Below are positions 11,276-23,400 of a stretch of DNA of 64,000 bases, piece by piece. The position numbers and the translations under genes are program-made. The stretch is from Onthophagus taurus. Its lineage: Eukaryota; Arthropoda; Insecta; Coleoptera; Scarabaeidae. The DNA lies in the NCBI RefSeq assembly GCF_036711975.1, contig NC_091966.1, positions 9,741,501 to 9,805,500 on the forward strand. The letters run 5' to 3'. The notes beneath the pieces were generated by a model. The model searched no databases. It worked only from the letters and a program-made list of their open reading frames with translations, and was not told the origin of the DNA. The stretch's first letter is position 1, and each line of letters begins with the position of its first letter.

Positions 11276-12251
11276 TAGTGATGGAACGGATAGTAATTTT
11301 GCGAAAAGGCGGATACCGGATGTTCGGCATCCCCTTCGGCCGGATATCCGGCATATCTATCCGGCCATTATGGTTATAATTTGTGGTGCATTTCTGAAGT
11401 GATACATTGCCACATCATTGCGATATTTGAATAAAAATGAAATTAATAAGAAAGCAGATAAGATATGTCAACTTATTTGGATCCAAGATACAAAATAAAC
11501 TTTTTTGATGCTGATTTAAGTAACGAAGCAACTCTAAAAAGAGGATACTTTAATAATTCGCGATATTTCCACAAGGATCCTTCAAGAACTTTTATATTCA
11601 AGGAATTTTATAGCGAATTTTGAAAGTTATCGATGAAAATTGCAACATCGATAATTTTATCAAAACTTCAAATATTGTTTTCTCAAAAACTAAAGTTATT
11701 TTTCAAAACGGGTTGGTTCATTCGAAAGAGGACACTTTTATTATCACTTTGGGAAATTTTCATACTCATATTCCAAGAACTGGATTTTATACGAATTTTT
11801 AAAACTTAATCGGCGAAAATTGCAAAATTCGAAAAAATTGTCGATTATTTCAAAAATTTATTTCTCAAGAACTAAAAATGATTTTTCAAAACGGCTTTTT
11901 GCATTAAAAAGAGGATACTTTAATTAATAATCGAAAGTGATAACAGTGACAGTTCTGTTAGTAATCAATGTGATGATGAATTACAAGCGAAGAGAAGGAA
12001 ACTAGACGAAACTGCAACAAGAGATTTTATATATCGTATTGGGATTGTTACAATGAGGTTGCTAATGACAAACCTGATATAATTAAAGTTGTATTCTATG
12101 AAAAAAGTCCTATTGGGATTGAACTTGATTATTATCTGTAGTATCCAACACCTAGAAGAGATACTAATTCCTGCGAATGGTGGAGTACTATCCGTTATCC
12201 GGCCGAATTTTAAAATGGCCGGATAGTTGCCGGATATCCGTTCCACCATTA
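11276..12251 (+). mobile_element. Internally deleted hAT transposon copy
   Basis: Ends are TAGTGATGGAACGGATA (11276) and the inverse TAATGGTGGAACGGATA (ending 12251), 15 of 17 matching, with 8-bp flanks ATTTGAAC / ATTTGATC as a 7/8 target duplication typical of hAT elements. Inside, the plus-strand frames give STYLDPRYKINFFDADL (the hAT LDPR.K block) and, near the end, ELDYYL-stop-YPTPRRDT then CEWW (start of the hAT C-terminal dimerisation region). Most of the transposase is missing and stops interrupt the rest. The subterminal GGCCGGATA/TCCGGCC motifs occur at both ends. Confidence 0.8.
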
Positions 12252-12498
12252 ATTTGATCTAATATAGTTGGCATACCATTATTTTGATAATAATACAGTA
12301 TAATAGTAACCTGACCACCCAGAGTAAAAGGAAGTATTACCCATGTGAATGAGCCAATCTTATTCAATCAACTTTTTAACGCGATTTATATAATTGCTCC
12401 ATACTTCCGCTGTACAATTTATTTAAGCAGTATGCCACATGATACTCACACAATTTTTGTCTTAGAATCTTGTAATCAGTAAAGGTTAGAAATACTAG

Positions 12499-12793
12499 TT
12501 AAATTAAATGATTTAAAAGAAAAACTTCTTTTACTTACCAAATTTATTTATTAATTAAATCAGAAACTAGTTTCGGGTTTCAACCTCATCATCAGTCTGA
12601 AAAGTCAATGAAACTATATAAAACACATAATATTGATGTAAAAATATACATGTCACAAAATGAAAAAACTTAAATGTCTATAACATTTGAAAATTTTTAT
12701 AAAATCAATTCCAAGAAGGACATTATCGGCGAAGAGAAATTGCAAGACAGTCTTGCAGTAAAAGAAGTTTTTCTTTTAAATCATTTAATTTAA
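12499..12793. repeat. MITE-like element with 37-bp perfect inverted ends
   Basis: The 37 bases 12499-12535 are the exact reverse complement of 12757-12793 (core GATTTAAAAGAAAAACTTCT). The roughly 220-bp interior holds GAAACTAGTTTCGGGTTTCA and no ORF. Perfect arms suggest a recent insertion or an inverted duplication. Confidence 0.75.
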
Positions 12794-12814
12794 TTATTTA
12801 ACTTGCAACATGAA

Positions 12815-12997
12815 TACCGTATTTTCTCGAATCTTATCCGCACTCGAATCTAATCCGCACCTCGATTTTAAAAATGCAATGATGGTAAAAAAAGTTGGTT
12901 TTCCAATGTAATCCACATCCGATTGTAATCCGCATTTGATTTTAGAGCATACAAAATTTGTAAAAAGGGTGCGGATTAGATTCGAGAAAATACGGTA
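12815..12997. repeat. MITE with TA target duplication (Tc1/mariner-pogo type)
   Basis: CCGTATTTTCTCGAAT (12817) and its inverse ending CGAGAAAATACGG (12995) are flanked by TA on both sides. The element is 179 bp. Inner repeats of an AATC.(A/T)ATCCGCA motif occur several times. Non-coding, and probably mobilised in trans by a pogo-like transposase (inference from the TA duplication). Confidence 0.75.
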
Positions 12998-13559
12998 AAT
13001 GGAATTTAATAGAAATACTAGTGTTTGGACATTTATTATTTGGTGTAGAATGTTATACAACGTGGTCATTACGACTTCTATGATGATGTGAATCAATTAG
13101 GTAGTTTCTGACGGTGATAATTACATTAAAAATGAATGTACAGGACATAATTTAGTTTTGTAAACAACAAAATAACGTATTTTTAGTTAAGAAAGGTCCA
13201 AATCATTGGTTTTGATAACTTCTTTAATGTTGTTTATGTATTTTTTAACATGTTTTTCATATTTCTTGTGGTGTATATTTTAACGCTTCTGGTTTATGTT
13301 GTATATCGAATTTAGTCCATAAAAACATGTTTCTTTCTCTAAAAGCAAATAGTTTGAGAACGCGATGTGTTCTCTTTCAATATCACATTGTTATACTTTA
13401 CATAAAAATAAGTAAAAACAACAAATAAAAATATAATTTATTTCATGCTATCGTCTCAAATATTGACGTGAATAATTAATTATTGAAAATTGTGAAATGA
13501 AATTTTATACTTCGGAAAAATGTTATTATAATTAATTTTATAGCCAGACTACACAGTAA

Positions 13560-13745
13560 GAGGACACAGTCACTACACAGCATGAGGACATCACTTTGAG
13601 CTATTACTACTATGAGGTAGTGATAAGACTCGACGTTAGCACCATGGCTACTTTTGACCTCTATTGTGCCAGAGTGATGTCTTGCATCAGCAATGAAGCG
13701 ATCTATCATGTTGACTCTATAGTCATGTTAGAACAGCCACGTTTT
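13560..13745 (-). mobile_element. LINE endonuclease fragment
   Basis: The minus-strand frame reads MIDRFIADARHHSGTIEVKS then GANVESYHYLIVV. This matches the QIDH..ID.RH.S.I.DVR..RGAD.DSDHYLV segment at the C-terminal end of APE-type endonucleases of non-LTR retrotransposons. Only this block is preserved. Confidence 0.5.
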
Positions 13746-13879
13746 TGTAGTCAAACCCTATAATATTAGCATGTCTTCCATAAACATCTTTTCATGGTAT
13801 CACGAAATAACTATTCCCTATTTCCAGAAATGATTTTTAAACATTTTTTATTAATAAACATGTTTCCGGAAATTAATCA

Positions 13880-14200
13880 GTATCAATTGTTGACCATTAT
13901 GTAGTGGGACCATTTTTGCTACCTACACATACTCTGAATCCAGAATTAGTTGAAACTATCTCACTCGTATTCGAAGAAATATTACTTTTAAGCATGATGG
14001 TACACCAGCATACTTTGGATTAAATTAGTGAAAATATGTAAATGCAATTGGACTGGATATGACTCAAGTTGATTTTTGTATTTCGGGTCATATTAAACCA
14101 CTTGGCTATGAGACACCTGTTAATACAGAGGAAGAATTAGTGGCTCCAATTATTCTAGCATTTGATTGCAAATCGTTACAACTTGTATAACAAAAATGGT
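13880..14200 (+). mobile_element. Mariner-like DDE transposase fragment
   Basis: Frames read VGPFLLPTHTLNPELVETIS, then KHDGTPAYFGLN, then DFCISGHIKPLGYETPVNTE, EELVAP. These correspond to the GPFF...L, F.HDGAPAHF and DFFLWGHLK..VY.TPVNT.EEL blocks of mariner-type transposases. Frame changes and stops mark it as a relic. Confidence 0.6.
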
Positions 14201-14359
14201 GGTCGTAACTTCGAATTTTTATAAAGTTTAATGCAGTATTATTTCTAATAAAATCTTTCTTAACTTAACTCAATCTTGTTGTTATCGAGGTTGTTATTAA
14301 AGTTCTACTTAGTTTATCTTGACACTGAGAATCCGTGCCAAAAGAATAACTTGAAAATG

Positions 14360-14812
14360 TTAGGCTCCGTGGTTTCCTTTTTATAGTGAGTAAAATGAAA
14401 AAGTACCCGATTTGTGAGGGTGCAACTTTGTCCACTTTGCTATTTTTTTTCTCAAAAACTATCCGACAAATAAAATTTCAAATTTGAACAGGTGGTAGAT
14501 TGTGTTCTTTCGATATTCCCTATAGTTTCGCGGTTTAGTAAGATGTTGGGTGAATTTTAACGCGGTTTTAACCAAAATATGTCATATAATTGCATTTGTC
14601 GAATCCCGTTGTCTGTTTATCAAAGTTATGTCTCTCTAATTTTTTAGAGCGATTTATAAATTAAAAAGAAACAGAAATAAGCCATGTCTGGAGAGAGAGG
14701 TTTCGTCCTATCGGAAAGGTAGATGCGTTCTAAAGAGGACGTCACGCCTTTATTTTACCTACATAAAAAAATAAAGGCGCGACGTCCTGTCTGGTGCACA
14801 CACCAGCACCAC
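14360..14812. repeat. Third copy of the fold-back hairpin family
   Basis: Repeats the arm sequence (GATATTCCCTATAGTTTCGC, CCTAATTTTTTAGAGCGATT equivalents) and the terminal stem with GAGGACGTCACGCC pairing GGCGCGACGTCCTGTC around a TTACCTACATAAAAAAATAA loop at about 14724-14809. One arm only is clearly preserved. Confidence 0.65.
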
Positions 14813-15359
14813 CTTTTCACTATATCATTAAAATTGAATTATAATCGGCAATACAAAATGTTTATAAATAAATAGTTTTTTTTTGTAGATTCATAAACTT
14901 TCAGTCCAATCATCCTATTAATCAAAAGATTAACACGATTGTCTGCATGCGGCATTAAATTAATTTCCAACCCTGTTTTTTGGGATAGAAATAAAAAAAG
15001 GTTGGTGAGTATTTTTATCAATAATGGTTTTCCAACTCGTCTTCTGGGTAGTATCCTTAATCATAACACTTCCATAACAGACAATTAACCGAACTAAGAT
15101 AACTAAAAATATACAAAAATCCCTTATCTACCTCCTGGTCTCACTAAACAACTGAATTCGCTGTTGTGCTCCGCAAATCTCTGTAAATCAGTACCAATGT
15201 TATCTAGGTCAAATATCATCTACAAAATTCCATGCAGGAATTACGATGGTTCGTATAGGAACTACTTCCCAATACGTATCGGATTAATCAGCATAAAAGA
15301 AATCGTCTGACTCGTAATGAAAAAAAGGAGTGCTTTAGTTGCGTATCGCGTTACTTTGA

Positions 15360-16180
15360 TTTTGAAAGATATAAAAATATCTTGAATAAGGAGTTAACCT
15401 ACAGCAAGGGACTTTTTCTAGCAATTGTATATATTAATGAGGTGGAATCTGTAAACTTTAGAACTGATACGAAAAATTTAAGCTCAGTATATGCTTTCTT
15501 GGTTGCTAATAATGTAAAAAAGCTTGTTAATAGCATAGTTACTGTAAGGGAAGAATATAGGTTGGCACTGAATATAAGCATGGTTAATTACAAAAACAAG
15601 AAACAATAATAATATATGTGTATTCCTATTCAAAGAGTACAAGAATTCAAATATCTAGGCACAACGATTACTGATAACAACGACAGCTCCCAAAAGGTGA
15701 GCATTAGAATTGAACAAACTAGAAGCATGTTTAATGGAATGAAGAAGCTTTTTTGTTGTCGGGATCTGAGTCTGGAGTTAAGAGTGAGAATGATGAATGA
15801 GAATGAGGTGAAAAGTGCTATCGGCACTGTTCTATGGCGTGGAAGTGTGGACACTTAAGGCGATTGATGTAGGAAGACTTCAAGAAGACATGGATATATG
15901 GACGAATTTTAAAGATTTCATGGATAGAGAAATTAGACAACGCAGAGTCAAACGGAGTAAGTTATTATATATGGGCCATATCATGCGAAGGAAAAGTACC
16001 ATCTTTTGCAAATCATTATGCAGGTAAAAATTCTGGAAAAGAGGTCCATAGGATAGGTCCATAGGACTCCTAGCTGAAGAACCTTGAGGAGTGATTTGGC
16101 TGCACCAGCAACGAACTATTCAGATCCGTAGCCTCAAAAGTTAGAATTGCCAACCTTCGAATCGGAGACGGTACCTAAAG
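15360..16180 (+). mobile_element. LINE reverse transcriptase C-terminal region
   Basis: Consecutive plus-strand frames read VQEFKYLGTTITDN, IRIEQTRSMFNGMKKLFCCR, DLSLELRVRMM, LFYGVEVWTLKAID, KLLYMGHIMRRK and finally LFRSVASKVRIANLRIGDGT-stop. This is the order of the thumb/C-terminal region of LINE ORF2 (FKYLG, I..RI..A, LYG.E.WTL, LRYLGHI.R). Two frameshifts separate the pieces. The terminal GDGT-stop looks like the natural protein end. Confidence 0.8.
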
Positions 16181-17458
16181 AAGAAGGATTCTGAAACAAA
16201 GAAAATTATGGAATTTCCTTTTGGTGTTTTGTTCATTTATTTACTATATTATTTACAATTGATTTAATGAACCATGTAATGTTTTTCAATCTTTTACAAA
16301 AAAATATATTTCAAGTTAAGTATGTAAAATTTATATTTATTGCCGCCACCTGTTGTTATGTTTCTGAATTAAAGGTTTGGTTTTTCTCCCCCATTCTCCG
16401 GTTTGGGGTTTCCTATAAAATCAATTTTATTATTTTTAACATTTAATTTCAATAATTTTAACATGTACTGTTCAGTGAATTTTTAAGTTATTAATCTTGT
16501 CTCCATGCTCCAAAATTATTCATGTAGCAGTGCCATGATTAAAAATGTATGCAGATCTTCCATGGTGTTAAAATCAATTCTGTAAAATATTTATCTTATA
16601 ACTTTATTCTTCATGACAAATAATTAAGAAATCACTCATCTACAATTCTTTTTTTATTAAATTGCACAATAAAAGAGAATGTTATAAACATTCATCTATA
16701 GTACAAAATGATAATAGAAGTGAACTCTGTGTACATATATATAGTTACTATTATATATTTATAAAACATGATAACACTTACAATTCAAGTTAGTCAATAA
16801 CAATGACGAAAAAAAACGCGCAGTTCAGGTTTATTGTTTTTTTCCGCATCAATAAACCCTATCAAAAAAGTACAAGAATTACAGAAGACTGTTTTGCTTA
16901 AAGAAAAAAGTTCTTGTTAAGTGAACTTTCCTAAAAAAAGTTATAAACTGAACCTATAAATAAAATATCTAACAAACTACAACTTAGTTTTTTTAATCCC
17001 CTAACTTATATTTAAAATATGACAAAATGAAAATGATTGCTTTTTAATATAAATTGTAAAATAAATTGAAACCGATAATTTTTTTTTAATTTTCAACACG
17101 ATCACATCCCAAAAAAAGCAGATGTCTTTCAAAATTTTTGTTTCTTTTTAATTTTAGTCACCAACGAGTATAAAAATATATTAATTTTTTTTCACTAAGT
17201 AAGGCATCTGGAGCAATGTGCAAAAGACAAAATGGGATAATCACTTCTAAATACACTCCATTATATTTTATTGTTTCATTTTATATTCATTTGTTCTCTT
17301 GAAATGAGGTGTATGAAACAAACGTAAAGTATAACCTAAAGACATTAGATTACAGTCAAAAAATCAACTGTAAGGGAATATAACTAAAAATAAAAACAAA
17401 AAATTGACTTTGTACCAATAAAACGGGCAATACAAATGCACAAAAAACTGATCTTAAT
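16181..17458. other. 3' flank / 3' UTR of the CDYL-like gene
   Basis: Very AT-rich with no ORF. The part next to 17458 should be the 3' UTR of the minus-strand gene ending there. I cannot fix the poly(A) site among many A/T runs. Confidence 0.4.
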
Positions 17459-20400
17459 CTAAACATAATTTTCAAAATTCTTTTGACACTCCGCACTTAT
17501 CCACGTTTCCAATAAAATGTCTTCTTCGCCAGCTAACGACTCTTGAATTTGATTTTTCATCCTGTTTCTTAACTGTCTCTTTGTAATTTGTTTAAACTAA
17601 AAAAGTTTACACTGTATAAAATCTCCTTTAAATAAAAAATATCTTTTTTTACCTGTAACGAATTCGTAGAAATTTCGATTACAGCTGTAATTAACTCCTT
17701 TTGAAACTTTTCTGGCCAAATAACCCTTGTCACCATTCCAAAACGTAACACCTCTGCAGCTACAAATTTTTTCGAAGCGTATAACATTTCACTCACCTAA
17801 AAAAATAGCAATTATTAATTAAATTTTTGTTTTTCAATAAGTATTATTAATTACCAAAGCGTTATGCATTAAATGCGGTAGTGATAATAATGAACCACCT
17901 TCAGCAGCACAACCTAATTTCGCATTTGGAATACTAAAGGTGGCTGAATCGCTCGCTAAGACCATGTCAAAAAGGGGTAGCATTGTTACTGCCAGACCTA
18001 GACATTCTCCTTGGACACCAGCAACAATTATTTTTGGAAAATCAGCTAATACTCTTAAATAATTCCTATAACAGAAAAACATAAGAAAATAGAATTTATT
18101 GGTTTATTTCAAACTAAAATCAAAAACGATGTATTTAATTCAGTCTGTCAAGTACAAAAATAAAATTACATCTTAAACTAAATTGCCATTGGATAAATCG
18201 TGGTTCCATTAATTTGGTGACGACACTAAGCACAATAACAACTATACTCCCAGTAAAAATAAAATAGAAGATGTTTGTTAATAAGACACAGAGTATTAGA
18301 TGCGACTTTATTGTTGTTGTTGAAAGACAAAATACAATACTGCAAAGAACCAGTGTCAACTCTTTCTAATTGTGCTGTATGCTTTATCTTGAGATGCAAA
18401 TATTTCTCATTTATGCAAACTATTCAATTCAATTGCAAATATTTTCGTTGAAATGACAAATTTGTATAGTGTTTAATTAATTATGAGAAAAATTAACGGA
18501 CAGATATCTGGTATTGTATTTATTTATCACATGAAATTGTTATTCCAGAAGTGAAGTCCAGATGAAGATAAACTTCATTCTATAGGATATTTTTAACAAA
18601 CAGAATTGTTTTAAAAAAAAAGCCTATATCACTATAAAAGCTGTTTTATGAATGCAGCCTAAATATGAACCCAATAGAGATGTATATGTAAGAAGGAATG
18701 ATCATTTTTAATTAAATATATAAAATTGTGTATATCGAACAGTTGATGATGAGCTACTTGGATTTGGAGATCATTGTCCATTTGTATGCATATTTCAAAT
18801 AAACTGGATAAATATGAGATGAAGATCATATTATTATGCGACGCAGAGATCTTTTATATGATGAATGTGGAAGTATACTTAGCGAAATATCACGCCAAGA
18901 AATCAACCTGTGGCAAACTCTGTCTATAAAACACCTCTTGTCTATAATCCAGAGAAGCTACACTGCAAACTGCTTGAAATACCACAACACTTAATAAGTT
19001 TTGTCAGAAAATAGAAAATGAACAGATGGGCGTCAGAGTGATCAGCACAAAATATTTTTTGATAGTTTAGACACGAACGAATTTGTGGAGGTCTTTCTAA
19101 ACCTGAAAAGTTTGGTGATGAATCTCAGTAACAAAATGAAAAGGTGGGAATTGTTACCAACGTTACTTCGTAGGTGAACTTATTTTTACTGTCTAGGGGC
19201 TATGTAGGGTGTCGATGCAGATGTTCTACCATCTAAAGTAACTACGACCATGTAGTACTAGTAGATGGCATTAGTATCCCAGGTTGCTATCTGCGGACTG
19301 CACAGTATTGGCCCAATTACATTGTGATGATTGCGACTCCATTCACATAATAAACACAGAATGTACGAAGTAACATACCAGACTCTAGCCAGTGCACTTA
19401 TAAGTTGTTTCCTTAGAGTTTAGAACGTCTGATCTATGTAGTATGATTCCAGAGTACCTCTGACACTTAACCAGTAAGATTTCAAAAGTCTTGTTGGAGT
19501 CTGGGTTTCAGCCAGTGCAATTCCAGACATGTTCTGGCAATATGGAATGTATGATGTGATTCCAAACTGCTTCTGAAATTTATCCCGCTCAATGTAGCTC
19601 CAGATGTCTTAGACCTTAGATTAAACTAGTGTAATTATAAAATCTTTCTTGAATTATGCAATCTGTTATCTGGGAGTGTTCCTCTAAACTACCTTTGAAG
19701 TTTACTGCGAATAATACAAAAAATATTGAAAGTCTAAAAATGTTGGGTTAAGTACGCCCCAAAGAAGGCTTACAATTTAGATCCATCAATTTCAATAGTT
19801 TTGGAGATACAAAAGATTTCTTAACCTTTGTGTCAAGAAACGTCAATTTCAAACTTACAAAGGTCTTCAAAATTTTACACTCTTTATTAATTGTGCAAAC
19901 AGTAACTCTTCGTCATATGATCTTCTTCCTCTTATAACAGAGTTCGGCCCTATCTTTCTTTAACAGTTCACAGTCTCGTCTGGGACGCTAAACTTTCTTA
20001 TCATCTCTTCGGCACACATCCAGCAAATGTGACGATTTTTGGCAATCTGTATTTTGGCATTCTCTTTGTCTGCCCCGCGCCCATCTGACTATGCACCCTA
20101 CATTTTCCACTAATGTCTTCGCATCTTATACGCTCTAGCAAAGAGGAGCCAGCAATTGCTTGAAGAATTTTTATCTCTGTTGTTCTGAGAAGCGTTCTGG
20201 TTGTGGTGTTTTCAGTCCTTTCTTCTATGGCATATCATCACCAGTCGTACAAACTTTATAAATTCTCACCTTACTTGTAGGTAAGTATTTATTCCTCCAT
20301 ATTACATCCCAGAAGTACCCCGATATCAATGCTGTTCTTGCGTTTCTGTTCTGACTTCTTCTATTAAGTCTTTATTGCTAATGTTGTTTGGCTATTGTTA

Positions 20401-23400
20401 CGAAATACATTTTCAGTACTGACATTTCCATATTATACTTCTCTGTCGTTATTTCGAATTTAAAAAATTTTGTTTTGGAGGATCTTTGCGTTTAGAAATT
20501 AATACTGCACTTCCATTGAGATGGTATCCTTTTGCTTATCTGTTTTCAAGATCTAGATTGGTTGTTTCATTTTTCCTTTAGAGAAGATGAATCCCGATTA
20601 AGCATCAGTCCCAACGTCTGCTTGAAGAGGTTCTGGGTTTGCTCCCTTTTCTGTCATGTCTTCATATAGCTATTTGAAGTATTTTTATCTTTGTAGGTGT
20701 ATGAACTCATTTACTGGTTTCATTCTGTTTCTCAATATATCCCAGAGTTTCCTCTAAGCTGAGTCATCCTCCAGTGATTCTATGTTTACTTCACTGCTTT
20801 TCTCTGTAGCTGTTCTTCTTGTTGGCTGACTAAATTTCTTATATTTGCTAATACAATGATGTAGTCAGTTCTCGCCTTTACGAACGATGACGTTCTCACT
20901 TTAGTATTTCAATGCAGTTAATGTTTGTATTTGTGATGATAATATCCCAAGGAAAGGTATTTTTATGTTGTGGCTACATACAGGGCAGTATATACTGTTA
21001 CTTAATTTAGGTTGGACACAAAATTGTATTAATCTCTCGCCTCTTTCATTTATAGTATCTTCATTGAATGTGTTTTTGATGCCAGGTATAACCTTGTTGC
21101 CAATTCTCGCATATAAGTATAAGAAATCAATTACCATTGATGTAATTTATGTAGTTGATTCTTGTTTCCAACTTTTTATGTATCAGATTTCCAACTGATT
21201 CCTGATGCTGTTTTATCTGTTTCTGTACTGTTCAGTTAATCAAATTCCATCCGCAAGCAGGTTGTTAACCTCACTTGGAACACTCCTCTTTTATCCGGGT
21301 TTTAATCCTTAAATGATAGATCTCCATAACAAAACCTATGGGTTATTACAGTTACAAATTAGGCACAGCTTGTGTGTGTAGGCAACTAATTACAAATGGA
21401 ATAAATGCTGTGATCCTATTGCATGTTAGAAGAATATATAACAAAGAAAGAAAGAAACAATACCAAATAGATATTTTTAAAGAATTTTGCCTTAGAAGTA
21501 GTAAAATTGTCATTAAACTAACGGAAAAATTGTTTAACTTTTACTCATAATGTTCATGCGATTATAAAAGGAGCGCTAAAAATTCCAATAATTGAATTAG
21601 AAAGACGCTCTCAAAATAAGAAAATAACCTACTACACCAAGATTATGTTTCTAATCTAGGGACAAAAAAAATGCGATACTTTGTAATAAGCGCTGTTTTC
21701 AACTATATTATTCTAAACGTATTTTTTTTCTATGTGACTCATCAACATTATTATGCAATAAATGTTAATAGTATGATCATTGCAAAGTAAGACTCCTGGG
21801 TACAAAAGCTAACATTAAATCTTAAGGTGCGTCTAAACATAGCGCGGAAACAACACGCGGCATTTGCAAGACACAATTCTGCCGCGGACAAGTTTGGACA
21901 TACCAAATAATGTTTGCATGGCAGTGCATATGCGAGCACTTACTAAAATTGTTTGCAAGTGGCAAGTACAGTGTAGTAGAGTGTTTCATTGTTAGCAATA
22001 AGAAACTTACTAATTGTTACTGAGACTAATATTAACGTCAACTAATTTATAAGCAGCAATTCAAAAACGAATCCCACAAAATAATGTACAATCAACCAAT
22101 TTCACATGAAACATAATGGAAAGGTTCCACAACTGGTCAACTTATATAGAAGTACAATTTATGAGCTGTAACAGACTATGAATAACTTAAGAATCAAATT
22201 GTCGCTATCTGTATTTACAAGAATTATCTAATAAACTATAATTTTGATTAAAAAAAAATACTTACGTAACTGCTTTAGCTAATTTTTGAGCAACTTCCTT
22301 CCTAGTTTGTTCATTTTCGATATGTAAATTTTTATAATTAATTCCATGGCAAAATGATGACGCCATGGAGCTTATAACGACAAGTTTACAGGTTTCATCA
22401 ACTTCCAATTCTTTCAACAAATCAGTTAATTCCACCAAAACTTCATATGTTAAATAAACTTTCTCTTTATCACCATTGCATAACAAACACACTTGAACCA
22501 AATTATCCAACTGTCCAACATTAATTGCTTTGTACCGATTGAATTTCGAATAATCAAAATTATACTTATTGATTTTATTATCTTCACTAAATTTTTCAAA
22601 GATCTCCTCATTAATATTTTTTGACTTATCAATTTCCGATGTAGCATCCGTTTTATTTTTAACATTTAAATCTTTGTCTTCTTGTTTATTGTGATCTTTT
22701 TGGGCTGGATGATCTCGTTTCAATTTCTTTTTAGCCATTTTCTTCTCCTTTAGTTCGTTTGAATTCGCATCGCCCTCTTCGTTACTGGAATAAGAACTAC
22801 TCGAGTGTCTTCGTATAATTCTTGAAGCATCGGCGTGGTTTACGTAGATCATCGGCGAAGGAGAAGCCGGCGGACTATGAATCGAACTACGATTAGAATC
22901 TTTTGATCTTTTACGAGAAATCGATGCTGGAGTTACTGGTTTTTTAGTGGGGGTGGATAATGAAGTATCTTTTTTTCGAAGCGATTTTGGGGAGACCTTA
23001 TCAGTACTGTTTGATAAGTCCTTTTTGATTTCTTTCGTTTTGTTTCTTAAATCTTGTTGGATTTTATCCAAAGAAATCGTACTTCCGGTAAAGCGTTTCG
23101 CCCCATCTTCATTTTTAACTGAATAAAGTAAATTAACCGCTCCTTCGTCCATTAATAATTTATCAACTTCAGTTAAACGTTTTTTATTTTTATTCGATAC
23201 ATCTGGTTTTTGCGAAATTTTTTCGATTTTTATTGGTTCCTTTTCTATTTTTGATGGTGTCTTGTCTCTTTTTATTGGACTCTTCGTTGGAGATATCAAA
23301 GTGCTTATTGGTTGAGGTTCTGATTTGCGTCTTTCTTTAACGATTACTTTTACGGTCGTTGTGGTTCCTTTGATTGGAATTACTTTTTGGGGGGAAATTT

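Noticed and set aside
15399-15581. Minus-strand ORFs at 15.4-16.1 kb
   Set aside because: Antisense shadows of the LINE RT remnant on the plus strand.
21800-22000. Repeat edge as a defined DNA transposon
   Set aside because: No matching inverse terminus or target duplication found, so no class was assigned.
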